Assembly (NCBI RefSeq): GCF_010093535.1
Contig: NW_022985175.1
Coordinates: forward strand, 1,090,942 to 1,154,941
Source: Lindgomyces ingoldianus
Taxonomy: Eukaryota; Ascomycota; Dothideomycetes; Pleosporales; Lindgomycetaceae
DNA: 64,000 nt
Direction: 5' to 3'
Part shown: piece by piece, positions 33,900 through 47,344 of the stretch
How positions within the stretch are numbered: position 1 is the first letter of the stretch
Layout of the letters: the number at the start of each line of letters is the position of its first letter
Translations under genes and position numbers: made by a program
Notes under the pieces: model-generated
Database searches by the model: none
Told to the model about the DNA's origin: nothing
Seen by the model: only the letters and a program-made list of their open reading frames with translations

Positions 33900-36720
33900 T
33901 AGAGTAACATAATGTTAATTATAAGTTACTTTTTACTAGTAGTGCCTAGCTTAATAAGGTAATTATATAGAAACCTTAAATCTATATAGATTACTACTAG
34001 AATTAGTAGTAGTTTAAGTGTTTATATAATTTACTATAAAGTTATACTAAAAGTAATTACATTATTAAACTTTCTAACTATTCTAAATAGTTTACTAGTA
34101 AGAACACTTCTAGTTACTCTTTTACACTTAGTAGAATTTTAGTGTATAATGTTGCCTAGTATTTTAAAGTAGTTACTTTACTTTATACAGTTTTTATTAC
34201 TTAATATAATTAAAAATTCTAGCTATAAGCTAAAGTTTTTATTATTAGTAAATAATCTATTTATAAAGATAAACAGCTTTACATAATTAAGCTATAATAG
34301 TAGAAAAGTAAGACTACACTTACTATTATCTATCTACTATTAAATTTATGTGTTAAGTGTGTTAATATTATTATGCAAAAGGTCTATAGTTTATGTAGTA
34401 ATAAATAGGTTAAATGCTGCCTCTAGTTAACATATAGATGTAATATATACCCTTTTTACACATTACTTAACATATTATTATGCAGCATCTTTATTTTTTA
34501 AGTTAATTATATTAAGGTAGCTTACTTATCTTTTTTAAGTAAAAACTACTATGTTATGCGTAAGTTTAATTTTTTTACTATTAAACTTAATAGGCTACTT
34601 TTTTACTAAAATAGTTTTACCTTTTATATAAAACTTTACTTTTTATAGTTTTTTTTTTTCTCTTTATATAAAATTTTTTATTATAATACTTAAAGTATTA
34701 TTTATCTATAAGCTAGTAATACTAAAGGTGTGCTTTTCTTTATTAGTAATTAAAAAGTAAAAGTTATATAAAAAAATGTGCATACATAGCTTTTTTTTAT
34801 AGTAGTTATAATATGTTTTAAACTAATATAGTTCTAATTTAGCAGCTTTATATAAAAGTTGTACAACCTAGAGTATTATATTTAGTAGAAAGCTTTAGCG
34901 CATCTTCTTTAGTAGCTTTATGTATAGCGTGCGCATAAGCTTATCTATTAATTAGATGTATACTTATATAATATTATATAGTTTAAAATGCATTTTATAC
35001 ATAGCTCTTAGGCTTACTTTTATAGCTAGAAGTAGTCTCTAGCTTATCCTCTAAATAGTTAGTAACTAGGTAAGGATTTCTCTCTTTTCTTTATCTAAGT
35101 AGCTAGCAAACACTAGGCAGGATTTCTTATATAGTTAAGTTATTTTGCCTTTTACTTTTTATACAAGGTAAAAGTTAAAAATCTAACTTTTATACTTTAT
35201 TAAGTTATACACTATAACTTTAAAAGTGCTATTAGTAATTAAAGTGTTTATCTTTATATAGTCTAATTTCTTAAATAGTTTTTTAGGTGTAGTAATTACA
35301 CTATTTATATAAAGCTTAATAAATAAGGCCTAATTATCTTTTTTTTTCTAGGTTAGAAATACCTAGTCTAGACTTTATGCAAGTTTTCTTTACCTTTTAC
35401 TTCTTCTAGTATTTATATCTTCTTTTTACACTAGTGCGGCATTGCTATTTTAAAGGGCTTAGTTTATAGTAAGCTTTAGTTTTACTTTTATAATATTTTT
35501 ATAAAGCTATTTTCTTTTTCTTTTTTTTAAAAGATCTTTTTATATAAAGATTAGTTTATCTAAGTTATTTATTATAAGTAAGTTGTTTTTTTTTTCTTTA
35601 TAGTACAGTTTAACTTGTGTATATTAAAGCTTTAGTAGGCTATTTTTTTTTTAATAATAATGTCTTTTCCTTTAATACTCTAAATTTTATATAGGCTAGT
35701 CTAGCCTTTTTTCTCTTTTTATGCTATAATCTCTAAGCTAAAAAAAAGGTTAAGAACTTTATGTGTTATAAGGCTATTATAAGTATTAATTATATAATTA
35801 ATGTTTACTTTTATATAGTTCTTTTAAAGTATCTTTATTACCTTTTATATAGTACTTACTTATATAATAATGTCTAGTAATAGTAAAGAGTCTAGGTTAA
35901 TTCTTAGGTATGCTTTAAAAACTAGTAGTGTAGGTACTAGACTATGTAGGCTAGCTATGTTGTTTAGAGCCTTAACTACTATCTACAGAATAGCCTTATT
36001 ATCTATATAGTTACCTAGCTTAGTCTTTAGGATGTTAAACACTTGTTAAAGAAGTGTATACACACGCTTAACTTTTCTAACTACTTAATGTACTTCTACA
36101 GGCATCTACCTACATGTAGCTTCTATAATCTTTGCATAAGCTTAAAAATCCTCTAAAGCAAAGTTTATACTAAAGTTATACATAATATAGTCTAGAGGTT
36201 TTTAATAGGTGTTAATCTAGCATTTACATAGTGCATCCTAGGTATTTTATGTAGACATAGATTTTAGAAATGTAGCAGCCTAAAATAATATATTTATATT
36301 AATAACATGTAGAACATCTTTATTATTAATTTATATAACATTAATAATAACTTTATAGTTAAAGTAGATGTTATTTTTAATTATAAACTTAAATCTTTAT
36401 AAGGCCTAGTTATATAATTAGTAAAAGTAGTAAAACTTCTTAATCTTTTCTAGCACTACAGCATTAACATTATAGCTAGCGCTAGTTAGCATCTTTTAAA
36501 GTCTCTCTATGCAAGAGTGTCTAAATTAGTAGTAAAAGCAGTAAAGTTTTAATTTAGTAAAGAAAAATATAAATTTTTTTTTACTAATATTAAAAAAAAA
36601 GTGTTCTTATTTTTATATAATAAAAATAGTAGTTTTGTCTTTATGTATAATAACATTTAAAATATTATTAAAGTATGCCTTAAGTTAGTTAGCATCTGCT
36701 AGTAATAGTAAAAATAGTGT
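33900..36720 (-). pseudogene. RIP-degraded copia pol of E8
   Basis: Reverse-strand pol of CopY type. The RT active site is degraded to Ile-Asn-Asn at 34697-34705, with both aspartates lost. Integrase remnants lie at about 35640-36420. Every frame has many stops. Confidence 0.68.
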
Positions 36721-36723
36721 TAA

Positions 36724-37003
36724 TGTCTGTACGCAGCAGCAGCGTCGCGGCCTGGATACAAACGATCGCGCACAAGCAGGATCACGTATTAATGTCACAT
36801 AATGCTTATGCGCGAACCTCCGTGCGCGAACATCTAGATATCCCCCTTTTCCTCCGTACAGAGGAAAGACAAGAGCAATAGAACCAGAAACATGTTGCCC
36901 TCACCTTACCTACCTTGTACGCTGTGCACACTGTACACCACTCTTACTCTTGCTACTTAAGTGCTCATACCATAAGCAGCTAGCTGTCAGAGCCCATTCA
37001 ACA
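36724..37003 (+). repeat. Solo LTR, CopY type, in E8
   Basis: A 280-bp TG...CA unit with the TSD GTTAA (36719-36723 and 37004-37008). It is much less mutated than its host. It shows that CopY was still mobile after CopXY had formed and inserted. This is the deepest nesting level: E6 > E5 > E7 > E8 > this LTR. Confidence 0.93.
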
Positions 37004-37419
37004 GTTAAAGTCTTTAAAATGTAATATATTACATTACTAACTAAGTTAGTAATTTATATAGTACTAATTAATTTTATTAATTTTTATTTTTTAAAGCTAA
37101 TACTTTTCTTCTTTAGTGTTTAGTCTACTTTTATATAAGGGAATTTTTATAAGTATGCTTTAAGTTATAACTTTTTTATAGTAGAGATTTTTACTACGCT
37201 AGTATTTTATAGTTTACTTTAGTATACTATATAGTATTAATCTTTAAGGATAAACTATTCTGCGTAGTCTTTAAGTTCTAGGCTGTAGATGTCCTCTACA
37301 GTTGCGTAGTAAAGAAATGTAGTATTAGTAAAGTAGTTAATAATCTTTTTACTTTTTTTTTTATTTAAGTTATTATTATTATGTAACTTTTTTTTCTTTT
37401 GCTTTAGTTTACTTTTAAA

Positions 37420-37675
37420 NNNNNNNNNNNNNNNNNNNNNNNNNNNNNNNNNNNNNNNNNNNNNNNNNNNNNNNNNNNNNNNNNNNNNNNNNNNNNNNNN
37501 NNNNNNNNNNNNNNNNNNNNNNNNNNNNNNNNNNNNNNNNNNNNNNNNNNNNNNNNNNNNNNNNNNNNNNNNNNNNNNNNNNNNNNNNNNNNNNNNNNNN
37601 NNNNNNNNNNNNNNNNNNNNNNNNNNNNNNNNNNNNNNNNNNNNNNNNNNNNNNNNNNNNNNNNNNNNNNNNNNN
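37420..37675. other. Assembly gap, 256 N, inside E8
   Basis: By alignment to E9 and E2, the missing sequence is CopX-type gag/protease sequence of E8. Confidence 1.
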
Positions 37676-39106
37676 ACTAAAAGCTTTTTATATAAAAGTA
37701 AGTTTATTAATTATAGCTTTAAAAGCTTTATATAAAGTTTTTATAAAGTTTTTTTACTTACTTTATGTAAAGCTTATTATTATTTAATTTATCTAATACT
37801 AGTTATAGTTTATGTTAGTATTAAAGTAATTACTAAGCTACTTATATAGTAACTTTTATAATTATTCTAGACTAATATTATAAAAGTAAAACATATATAC
37901 GCGCTTTTTAAAGATATTAGAAAAGATGCTTATATATAATACTTTAAAGATAGTAAAGTGTTAGTAGAGCTTAATAAATACTATAGCTTTATTAGCTAAG
38001 ATATTATATAGTTGCCTTATATAGTTATTCTTTTTTCTTTATGCCTTTTAGAATTATATAACCTTCTTAAGTGTAAAGTTCTCTACTGTAATATCTTATA
38101 TAGGTAGAAGTTAGTATAAATTATATAGTAATTAAATTATATATAGTAGGTATAAGCTTTAGGGAATCTTATGCAGAGCTATAGCTATAGAAATATGTAG
38201 CTGCTTAGTTATACTCTTGTACAGTAAGCTATTGCAAAGTAGTTATACTAATTATAAAGAAAGTATTAAGTTTATAAGTAATTTATATAAAGACATTCTC
38301 TATTATATTAAGACTAGTAATAGTAGTAATAGTTTTATATAATGCTTTAGTAAAATAGTAAACATGTGTTCTTTTTTTATAAGTCTATATAGTGTAGTAG
38401 CTTTTATTATGTTTTTTTTAAAGCTAATGCTTTTATTTTATAAAGTAGTAATTAGTTTTTATAAAAATAGTTAGCTAAAATTTTTAAAGTATATAAGCTT
38501 TTACTTTATAAAGTTATCTTAAAAGTTCTTAAGTGTATGTACATTTATTATGCTTAACATGTAGAGTTCTATAATTAAGTTAGCTATATATAAATTAAGC
38601 TTTTTTTTAAGTATATTATTTAATAGTTTAATTTTATTTACTTAATTTTTAATATTTATCTACTTTACTAGGGTCTTTGCTAAGATGCTTATAAATAGTA
38701 TGTATTAGTTATACATTAATACATTATGTTAGCTAGTTATAGATAAAGCTAGCGTTGCTTGTTACTTTATAGTAGTTAATTATGCGTTATTACGCGCTGT
38801 CTTACTTCTTATTATACACTACCTCTAAACAGCCTTATATAAAAAGATAAAACAGACCTTCTAGCATTAAATAAGCACTACTATTTATATAATACCTCTA
38901 AACAGTATTATATAGACAGGTTTCTTACTTTTACTTAGGTAACTAAATAAAGATTTATAGCTACTTATATATAAATTAAACTTTATTTTTACTCTTACTA
39001 ATTTATAGTTAAAGTAGTAAAGAAAAAAATTCTTCTTATACATAAACTTTTAAATAAAAAGGTATAAAAAAAGCTTTTTTTTTATAGTATTTAAACTACT
39101 AATTAG

Positions 39107-39372
39107 TGTTAAATAGACTCTTTGCTAGCTAGCACTTAGTGTTAGCAAATGTGTATAAGACAGAGAGGTTTACACAGTGTAAACATTGCATAGGGGTGTT
39201 AGGTAACTAGTGTTAATTACTTCTTATTTTTCCTCTGTACAGAGAAAAAGGGGGATATCTAGATGTTCGCGCACGGAGGTTCGCGCACGAGCATCATGTG
39301 ACATAGATACGTGATCCTGCTCGTGCGTGATCGCTTGTATCCAGGCCGCGACGCTGCTGCTGCGTACGGACA
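39107..39372 (-). repeat. E8 LTR (CopXY type), 5' LTR in element sense
   Basis: Same length as 33107-33372. The left neighbour 39094-39106 is the reverse of the post-LTR 13-mer. Its U3 half (from about 39230) is un-mutated while the R-U5 half carries RIP changes. Confidence 0.92.
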
Positions 39373-41931
39373 GCTATAGTATTTATTAAGCTTTACTAAC
39401 GCCTTGCTATTTATAAGGCCTTATATGTAAGCATCTTCCCTAATATCTTTAAAGGTTGTGCACACATGTTCTACCTTTATAATATTAGCCCTAGGAAGAT
39501 GTAGAGGGTCCTGTATAAACAGCTTAGTAATTACTTTAATACTAACATAAATTATAACTAGTATTAGATAGATTAGATAATAATAAGCTTTACATAAATT
39601 AAGTAAAAGAACTTTATAAAAACTCTACATAAAGCTTTTAAAGCTATAATTAATAAACTTACTTTTATGTAAAAAGCTCTTAGTCTATAATTCTAAGGCA
39701 AGATACTGCTTTACACTACTATTATATAAGCATGCTAAGAATAACTTAAACTTAAATAAGTAATGTTCTTAATTAAGCCTACATATAAGGCACTATACAG
39801 TAACCTTTATTTAGCACTTTAGGTTATAATTAATTAGTAGAATAACACATTCTTAAATAAACTAGAAGACATATACTACACTAATAAAAGATATAACTTC
39901 TTTTATATAATTAGCTTCTAACAACATAGAAGAAGTCTAAAAGAATATAAAGAATTATCTAGATTACACTTTTTTATATAATTAAAGTAATACTTTATCT
40001 GCTATAAAGAAGAATATTAGTTAATAAATTATCCTTATATAAATTAATCTTATGCAAAACGCTAGTACATCTCTTTATATAAAAGATTTTATAATAAAAC
40101 TCTAACATATAAGAAAGTAAACACATACATTTAAAAATTTTAAAGTAAACTAAAGTAGAAAAAAAAGAAGTTATACAACAACAACCTAAATAAAAAAGAA
40201 AGTAAGGAGATTATTAACTACTTTACCTTTGCTGCATTTCTCTACTGTGCGACAGCAGAGGACATATACAGCCTAGAACCTAAAGGATACGCAGAACAGT
40301 TTATTCTTAAGAATTAATATTATATAGTATACTAAGGTAAACTATAGAATACTAGCGCTGCAAGAATTTTTACTATAAGAAAGTTATAACTTAAAGCATA
40401 CCTGCAAGAATTCCCTTATATAAAAGTAGACTAGACACTAAATAAAAAGAGTATTAGCTTTAAAAGATAAGAATTAATAAAATTAATTAGTACTATATAA
40501 ATTACTAATCTAGTTAGTAGTGTTACATATTACATACTAAATATACTAACACCCTTCTTACTATCTCTTGCTAATGTAGACTAGATAAATGCGTACTTTA
40601 ACAACATATAAAATGTAATTATATAAAGCAATAGAATTAAAGTCCTAGTTGTACATAAATAAGGTTACTTAATTTTTAATGTATAAAAGAAGAAATTAAT
40701 GTCTTTTTTTACAGAATATAAACTCTAATAACTGCACAGAAAGTTTAGCTATCCCTATACAGAACAGCTTTACACAATGCTTAAAAATGCTAGACACAAC
40801 GCTAATCTCTTTATACTTAAAAAGATTAAGAAGTTCTGCTACAGATGTTAGCTACATAACTTAGCACTATAAAAATTTAAGTTTATAATTAAGATTAATT
40901 TATACTTTAATTATAAGATAGTAATTAATGTTATATAAATTAGTAACTAAGATGTACTATATATAATTAACATAGATACATTATTCTAAGTAGCAACCTT
41001 CTTAAAATTAATGTCTACACAAAATACCTAGAACGCGCTCTACAAGTGTTAGATTAACATATATTAGGGCCTACCTAATTACATTATACATAACCCTAGT
41101 ACAAACTTTGCATCTAAAGATTTCTAGAATTACGCAAAGATTATAGAAGCAACATGTTAATAAATGCTAGTAGAAGCCTATTAGGCTATAGAGAAGATTA
41201 CGCGCGCGCACGCACTACTACAACATGCATACAACATCCTCTGTACAGAATTAGATAATTATATAAATAACAAATTAGTGTTATAGATAGCTATTAAAGC
41301 CTTAAATAATATAGTAAAACTAAATAGTCTAATACTTACATTACTTATATTTAAAACATACCTAAGAATTAACATAGATTCTGCACTATCCCCTAACATT
41401 GCTACGCAGGCTAATGCTGTATAAAAGGCAATAAGAATGCTTTAGAGTAAAAAGGCAAAAGTTAATATTAATTATATAATTAACACCTAGAATAGCCTAA
41501 CATTATATAAAGTCCTAAATCTCCTACTTAGTTCTAAGGTAAAGACATAGTAAGAGAAGAAAGGATAGACAAGACTGCACATAGTAAAGGGAATTAAAGC
41601 CCTAGACATTATTATTAAAATAAAGAATAGTCTAGTAAGACTCTACTGCACACAAGTTATGCTATATTATTGTATAAAAAACAAAAATAAACCTACACAA
41701 GAACTGCTAAATCTAGATAAACTAGCCCTAGTACAAAGGGATCTTTTATAAGCATAAAAGAGAGGTTGTCTACGCAAGCAACTAACCCTAATTAATAGAC
41801 TGCATAAAATAGCCTCTTAAGTAGTATTAGATTTATTGTACAAACTAGAACTATAACTAGCTAAAAAAGGCTATAAAAGACTATGCAAGAATTCTATACA
41901 AGACATAATGTTTTTAACTTAGAAGGAAAAG

Positions 41932-42237
41932 TGTAACGATTCTCATGAATCGTTCCATCTCGGGTCGCTCGGATCCTATCCGAAGGGTCTCCGTATCGGC
42001 TCCGACCCTGGTTCGACCCTGACTCGACTCTGCCCGGCCCCCTGCTGTTACCCCTATTCCCTCATGTATTTAGTCGCACCTCGCCCCGTAGCTAGCTCGG
42101 TAGTTTTCTGTTATCCTTTCGTACAAGGCCTATAGGTGTCAATGGCATTCCCAGGTTCAGAGTCCCCACGCACTCCCATATGCCTCTGAGTGGATTCATA
42201 CCGCATTCGGACCCATTGTCTTGCCTGCGCCGTTACA
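41932..42237. repeat. Solo LTR of an otherwise absent family, probably gypsy-type (306 bp)
   Basis: Ends TGTAACG and CGTTACA, with the TSD AAAAG at 41927-41931 and 42238-42242; the empty site is in E1 near 3962-3975. GC-rich and un-mutated. No other copy lies in this window, and it differs from the start of the gypsy element at 59758. The superfamily is a guess from the termini and 5-bp TSD. Confidence 0.85.
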
Positions 42238-42767
42238 AAAAGAATAACTACACTTTAGTAATTAAGCTCTATGCAAATAGTATAATTACAACACCTAGAA
42301 AACTATTTAAAAAAATTAGACTATACAGAAATAAAAAGTCTAATTATAAGCAGTATGTTTAAAGTACTTTTATATAATTTATTAGTTTATAAAGGACAGA
42401 TCTTTAACCTTTGTCTTATATGTAAAGTTAAAGGGAAATTAACATAGCTATACAAAAGATTAAGACTAGTATTTATAAGATATTTTAATAAGAAGAAGAA
42501 GAAGATCTTTATATAGTCTCTTATAATTTAAAAAATAAGTTAAAGGTTAATTCTAGCTATTAGCTTATTACTAATAGCTTTATACAGTATGCACTATAAG
42601 CTACGTAATATTACTTAAGTGTACATACAGTTAATAGATAAACTTACATAAACATTATTTACACAACTACTAAAAGAACTTTAGAAGAGCTTTTCTCTGC
42701 GCACAATATTTAGAGTTGTATAACTGCTATATAGCGTAGCAGAATCTAGCTTGTATTAGTTTAAGAC

Positions 42768-43058
42768 TGTCAGATATGCGCACCTACTGTCAAGACAGGA
42801 GGAACGTTTGACGAAAGCTGCTACATAGTACGAGCAATAAGCTCGAACAGCATGTTGCAGCAAATTGCAGCATGTTGCAAGCTGGTCGCGCATAGGGCTA
42901 GTGCGCGAGGGACTCGGATCGGAAAAACAAAAGCCGAGCAACACGAGTAGAGCAGAAAAAGGATCGATAGATCAACACAATCAATCAATCATCCCATACA
43001 TCATATCCAAACCCATCATTCATCTCAGGAAGCCCAGAAACAGTGCTTCAATCTGACA
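42768..43058 (+). repeat. CopZ solo LTR (291 bp, 2 decamers)
   Basis: TSD AAGAC at 42763-42767 and 43059-43063. It has the shortest decamer array of the window (42855-42874) and is un-mutated. Confidence 0.95.
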
Positions 43059-43961
43059 AAGACATACTACAACTACTATAAGAATAAACTTTGCATAGAA
43101 ACCTTCTTATATAATCTATGCCTATTAATTATATATAAAGGCATAAATATGTTAAAAGTTATAGGGCTATAAATAGATAACACTCTTAGTATTATTATAA
43201 CTAATTTTGCGCAACATAAAGAAGAAAAGCTATAAAAGGCTAAGCTCTATGTAAAACCTAAGATAATATTATTACATAAATAGCCTATAAAATTTAATAA
43301 AGAGAAGATCTAGCTTATATAAAATAAAACTATAATTTTATTAACTTAAAAAGAACAAGCTGAGAACCTCTGTACAGTAGACCTAAACATAGAGAACGCC
43401 GCGCAGAAGTACATTAAACAGCGTGCACAAGGTGCCTATATCGCGTCTGTATGTTAACCTAAGGCAGCATTTAACCTGTCTACTGCTGCTTAAGTTGTGT
43501 CACTGTTATATAATAATATTAAGGCATTAAATGTATAAATCTAATAGCAAATTAATAACTAAAATTAAGGATTATTATATGTACTACTTAATCTCTTTTA
43601 TATAAAGTTATTTATCTTTACTAATAAATTATTTATAAATAATAAGAACCTAAGTTTATAGCTTAGCTTTCTTATTATTCTTAAGACAGAGCAGTGTACT
43701 AAGAACTTACATAACTTTAAAATTATAGGTAATATTATACACTAGAACTCTTTTAAGTGTAAACAGGTTACCTGCTCTGTACTAGCTAGTAAATTGTATA
43801 GAATGGTAGGAGGATTTAACTGCGCGATCGCACTAAGCACAACAATTAACTAGATTATATGTATGCTTAGACTACCTCTAATACCTATTGTACTATGCAC
43901 AGACTTAAGATCTCTGTACAAATGTCTTGTAAAGCTTAGTACAACAAATAAAAAAAGGCTT

Positions 43962-45828
43962 AACGTACTTTATAGGCAAGTTACTCACACACCTAAGTCG
44001 CTTACTTTTGCCAAGACCCCACCCTAACAAACTCTATTATAGCCTATAACAACCTGCTCTAGCACTATATAGTACAGTACAGCCTAGAATATTATTTAGA
44101 TACTACTTCTGCTTCTTGCTTACACATTTGCGCGTTATGCCTAGTCTAATTGCACTGTCTACAGCGCCTTTAGAATAGCTTACCTACTTTAGCTTACACC
44201 TGCTTCTTTACTTTCTTCCTATTACTGCGCGCCTTAAACTCCTTTAGAGCTGTTAAGCATAGGCTTTTCTAAATTATTAAGGTCTTTTCTGCCTTAATCT
44301 ACTTTCTTTTATGCAATTTATGTTACATAGTAGCTTTATTAGCTGCTTAAAGCTTAGTAATTTTCTATTACACTAATACTAGCTTATACATAATTATTAC
44401 TGCCCTTTTTAAGACCTTTTTAAACACCTTAACTATAGAAGTTAGTAAACTATTTATATGCTTTTAAATTTTTATCTTTATAAGCATTAATTATAACCTA
44501 AGTTCTAAAGTATTACTTAGGGTTTACAACTACTAAGGCTTATTATATATAGGTAGTAGTAGTAATAGAGTGCATAACTTTACATTAAGGCCTATTATAA
44601 CTTATTATAGGTTAAAAGAAACTAATCTAGCGCTTTAAAACCCTTCTTAGATATTACTAAAAGTAATTATATTATTATAAGCTGCTTTAAAGTATAGTAA
44701 GAACTTTATTTTTATAATATAAGTAATTTAGTTACGTATAAGGTTTTTAGCTTAGCGCTTATACACTTTCTTTAAAAAAGTAAAACAACCTACATTAAGT
44801 AGCTATAAAAAGTGTAATAAGTAAAAAAGTATATAAATAGTAATAATCTAATTATCTTTATAGTATTATAAGAAATAAAGTAAGTTATAGCTTTTATAGC
44901 TGTTAATAACTAGCAGACAGTAGCTGCTAACAGTATGCTTCTTTATATACACATTAAAGTGCTTTAACTAGTCTAGACTAAGCTAATTAGTAGTCTAGCT
45001 GCACTTAGAAATTATAATAACTTAATCTTAAAGTAGATTTTCCTTTTTATACTAGTTTAAAAAGTAGTTGCTACTCTAAAAGATAATAAAAAGTAGAATA
45101 GCCTACCTTTTAGCATTAATGCTCTAAATAGCTGTTGTCTACTTCTAGTTACCTAGCTAGACTACTTTTAGCTGTCCTTATCTCTCTAAACTTATAATAA
45201 CTGCTCTAGTAGATATCTAGCCTATTATAAACCCTATTTTATTAAAGTTATATGTGTTGTTATTTTAGATGCTATACTTAGCTTTAATATTCTTTATAAA
45301 GTTAAACTAGCTTTAAATTACTATAAAATCTTTATAAAAAGCTTTTTTATAGTTATACTTACACTTAAACTTTACTTTAAGCTTTAGGTAACACTTAATA
45401 AATATATTAAGCTAGTTTATGCTAATATAGCTTATATTATGCTTAGCGCATAAAAAATTAGCTATATTAGCCACAGCTACTAGCTAGAGGGGAAATCCTT
45501 ACACATCTAGCTTAAGTATGTGCTAAATAATTACCTGCTTTTTATTATTATCTAGCTTTTATAAGTTAGCTGTATAATTAGCTTAGAAAGGTTGTCTAGC
45601 GCGTTAGTTACTTATTGTCTTTTAAGGGACCCTGTAGATAGCTGCAGCAGGTTAGTTAAAAAGTGTTACATCTTGTTTAAAAGCCTAGAGTATAAGCTGC
45701 ATCTAACATTTCTTTAACACATTTAAGTAGTGTTGTTAGGAATGCATTAGTGTAGAAAAGGTAGTAGGGTAGAGTCTTAGCAAAAGTAAGCAACTTAGGT
45801 GTGTGAGCAACTTGCCTATAAAGTATGT
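43962..45828 (-). mobile_element. Fot1/pogo-like DNA transposon, copy 1 (1867 bp)
   Basis: Inverted ends start ACGTACTTTATAGG, with target TA duplicated at 43960-43961 and 45829-45830; the empty site is in E1 at about 5394. The terminal inverted repeats are about 60 bp and contain two copies of a GAGTCGCTCAC-like motif. Size, TA target and transposase type fit the Fot1 group of Tc1/mariner. Inserted in the RNase H region of E7. Confidence 0.92.
44060..45740 (-). pseudogene. pogo/Fot1-type transposase remnant, copy 1
   Basis: Reverse-strand counterpart of the 57800-59480 remnant. The DGHESH-like catalytic stretch reads INSYKSY, the Asp being Asn at 44902-44904. There are frequent stops throughout and no functional product. 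The exact start codon cannot be placed. Confidence 0.75.
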
Positions 45829-46118
45829 TATAATTAATATTATGTTAATTTAAGAATTATACAAGAAAAGGGAGATTACAGAAATTAGGTAGATTAATAG
45901 GAAGAACAACCTAGCAAATGCCTGTACAAAGAAGGCGCTAAACTCTGCTCTTAAGAAACTAGTTTTGCGCAACTAACTAACTATTAGAGTTAAAGCGTTA
46001 GTTAACAGGCTTAGGCCTGTACAAGACAATAAATAGGGCGCTGTGCTGTAAGGGCTTTAGTAGTATAAGCAGGGCAAACTAGGCAAGGTCTGTACAAAGG
46101 AAAAAGAAAAGTTGCTAG

Positions 46119-46333
46119 TGTCTAAATAGCAGTATTTAGATACGCGGTTAGGCGTCACGTGACATAGTCTTGTGTCACAGTTGTACGCACAGACAGATAA
46201 AATACCCTTTCCTTCGCACAGACTTAGAAAAACAAGAATCAACACTAGTTACCTGCAACCCCCCCCCCCCGCGCGATGTGTACACCGTGCAAACCTCTTT
46301 GCTTTGCATAGCTAGCATAGAGTTCACTCAACA
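46119..46333 (+). repeat. E7 3' LTR (type X1, 215 bp)
   Basis: Starts TGTCTAAATAG and ends CACTCAACA. It is 2 bp longer than the 5' LTR, because of a longer C-run near 46260 and one other indel. Confidence 0.92.
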
Positions 46334-47344
46334 GAAATCCTTATTTAGTTACTAACTATTTAGAGAATAAGCTAGAGACTACTTTTAGCTATAAAAGCAA
46401 GCCTAAGAGCTATGTATAGAATGCATTTTAAACTATGTAATATTATATAAGCATACATCTAATTAACAGATAAGCTTATGTGCACGCTGTACACAAAGCT
46501 ACTAAAGAAGATGCGCTAGAGCTTTCTACTAAATATAATACTCTAGGTTGTACAACTCTTGTATAGAGCTGCTAAATTAGGACTGTATTAGTTTAAAACA
46601 TACTATAACTACTATAAAGAAAAGCTGCGCATGCACATCTTTTTATATAACCCCTACTTTTTAATTACTAATAAAGAAGAACATACTTTTAGTATTACTA
46701 GCCTATAGATAGATAACACTTTAAGCATTATAACAAAGAATTTTGTGCAAAAAGAAGAGAAAAAACTACAAAAGGCAAAGTTCTATGTAAAAAGTAAGAC
46801 TATTCTAGCAAAAAAGCAGCCTATTAAGTTTAATAGTAGAAGAATTAAACTTACGCACAACATAGTAGTTTTTACTTAAAAGGGATAAGTAAGCTACCTT
46901 TATATAATTAACTTAGAGGACAAGGATGCTGCACAATAATATGTTAAGTAACATGTAAAAAAGGCATATATTGCATGTATGTGTTAACTAAAGGCAGCAT
47001 TTAACCTGTCTATTGCTGCATAAACTATAGACCCTTTGCATAACAATATTAACACACTTAATACATAAATCTAATAGTAGATAGATAATAGTAAGCATAG
47101 TCTTACCTTCCTACTATTACAGCTTAATAGTGTAAAGCTGTTTATCTTTATAGATAAATTATTTACTAATAATAAAAACCTTAGCTTATAGCTAGAATTC
47201 TTAATTATATTAGGTAATAAGAACTATATAGAGCAAAGTAACTACTTTAAAATACTAGGCAACATTATACACTAGAATTCTACTAAGTATAAAAGAGTAA
47301 CTAGAAGTGTTCTTACTAGTAAACTATATAGAATAGTTAGAAGG

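Larger units (their letters stand above)
33107..39372 (-). mobile_element. E8: CopXY recombinant copia element, in E7
   Basis: 266-bp LTRs at both ends with the TSD GCTAT (33102-33106 and 39373-39377). The left, 3' part (33373 to about 37020) matches CopY (E5, E6). The right, 5' part (about 37030-39106) matches CopX (E1, E2, E7). A CopY solo LTR lies at 36724-37003 and a 256-base gap at 37420-37675. It is heavily RIP-mutated, with long A/T runs. Confidence 0.9.
40500..46000 (+). pseudogene. RIP-degraded copia pol of E7 (split)
   Basis: Integrase (about 40860-41480) and linker are followed by a gypsy-type solo LTR. RT resumes at 42238 and is cut again by a CopZ solo LTR (42768-43058). The RT active site is Ile-Asp-Asn at 43173-43181. 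RNase H (about 43480-43960) is interrupted by the Fot1-like element and ends after 45831. This copy is collinear with E1 pol and independent of it in its mutations. Confidence 0.72.
31443..46333 (+). mobile_element. E7: CopX copia element, LTR type X1, in E5
   Basis: X1 LTRs at 31443-31655 and 46119-46333 are bounded by the TSD GAAAT (31438-31442 and 46334-46338). Internal CopX sequence is collinear with E1 and is interrupted by a CopZ solo LTR (31908), E8 (33107-39372), a gypsy-type solo LTR (41932), another CopZ solo LTR (42768) and a Fot1-like transposon (43962). Each interruption has its own TSD. The RT active-site remnant is Ile-Asp-Asn at 43173-43181. Confidence 0.93.

Noticed and set aside
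42180..42362. 60-codon frame starting in a solo LTR
   Set aside because: It begins in the solo LTR and runs into degraded RT, so it arose by insertion.
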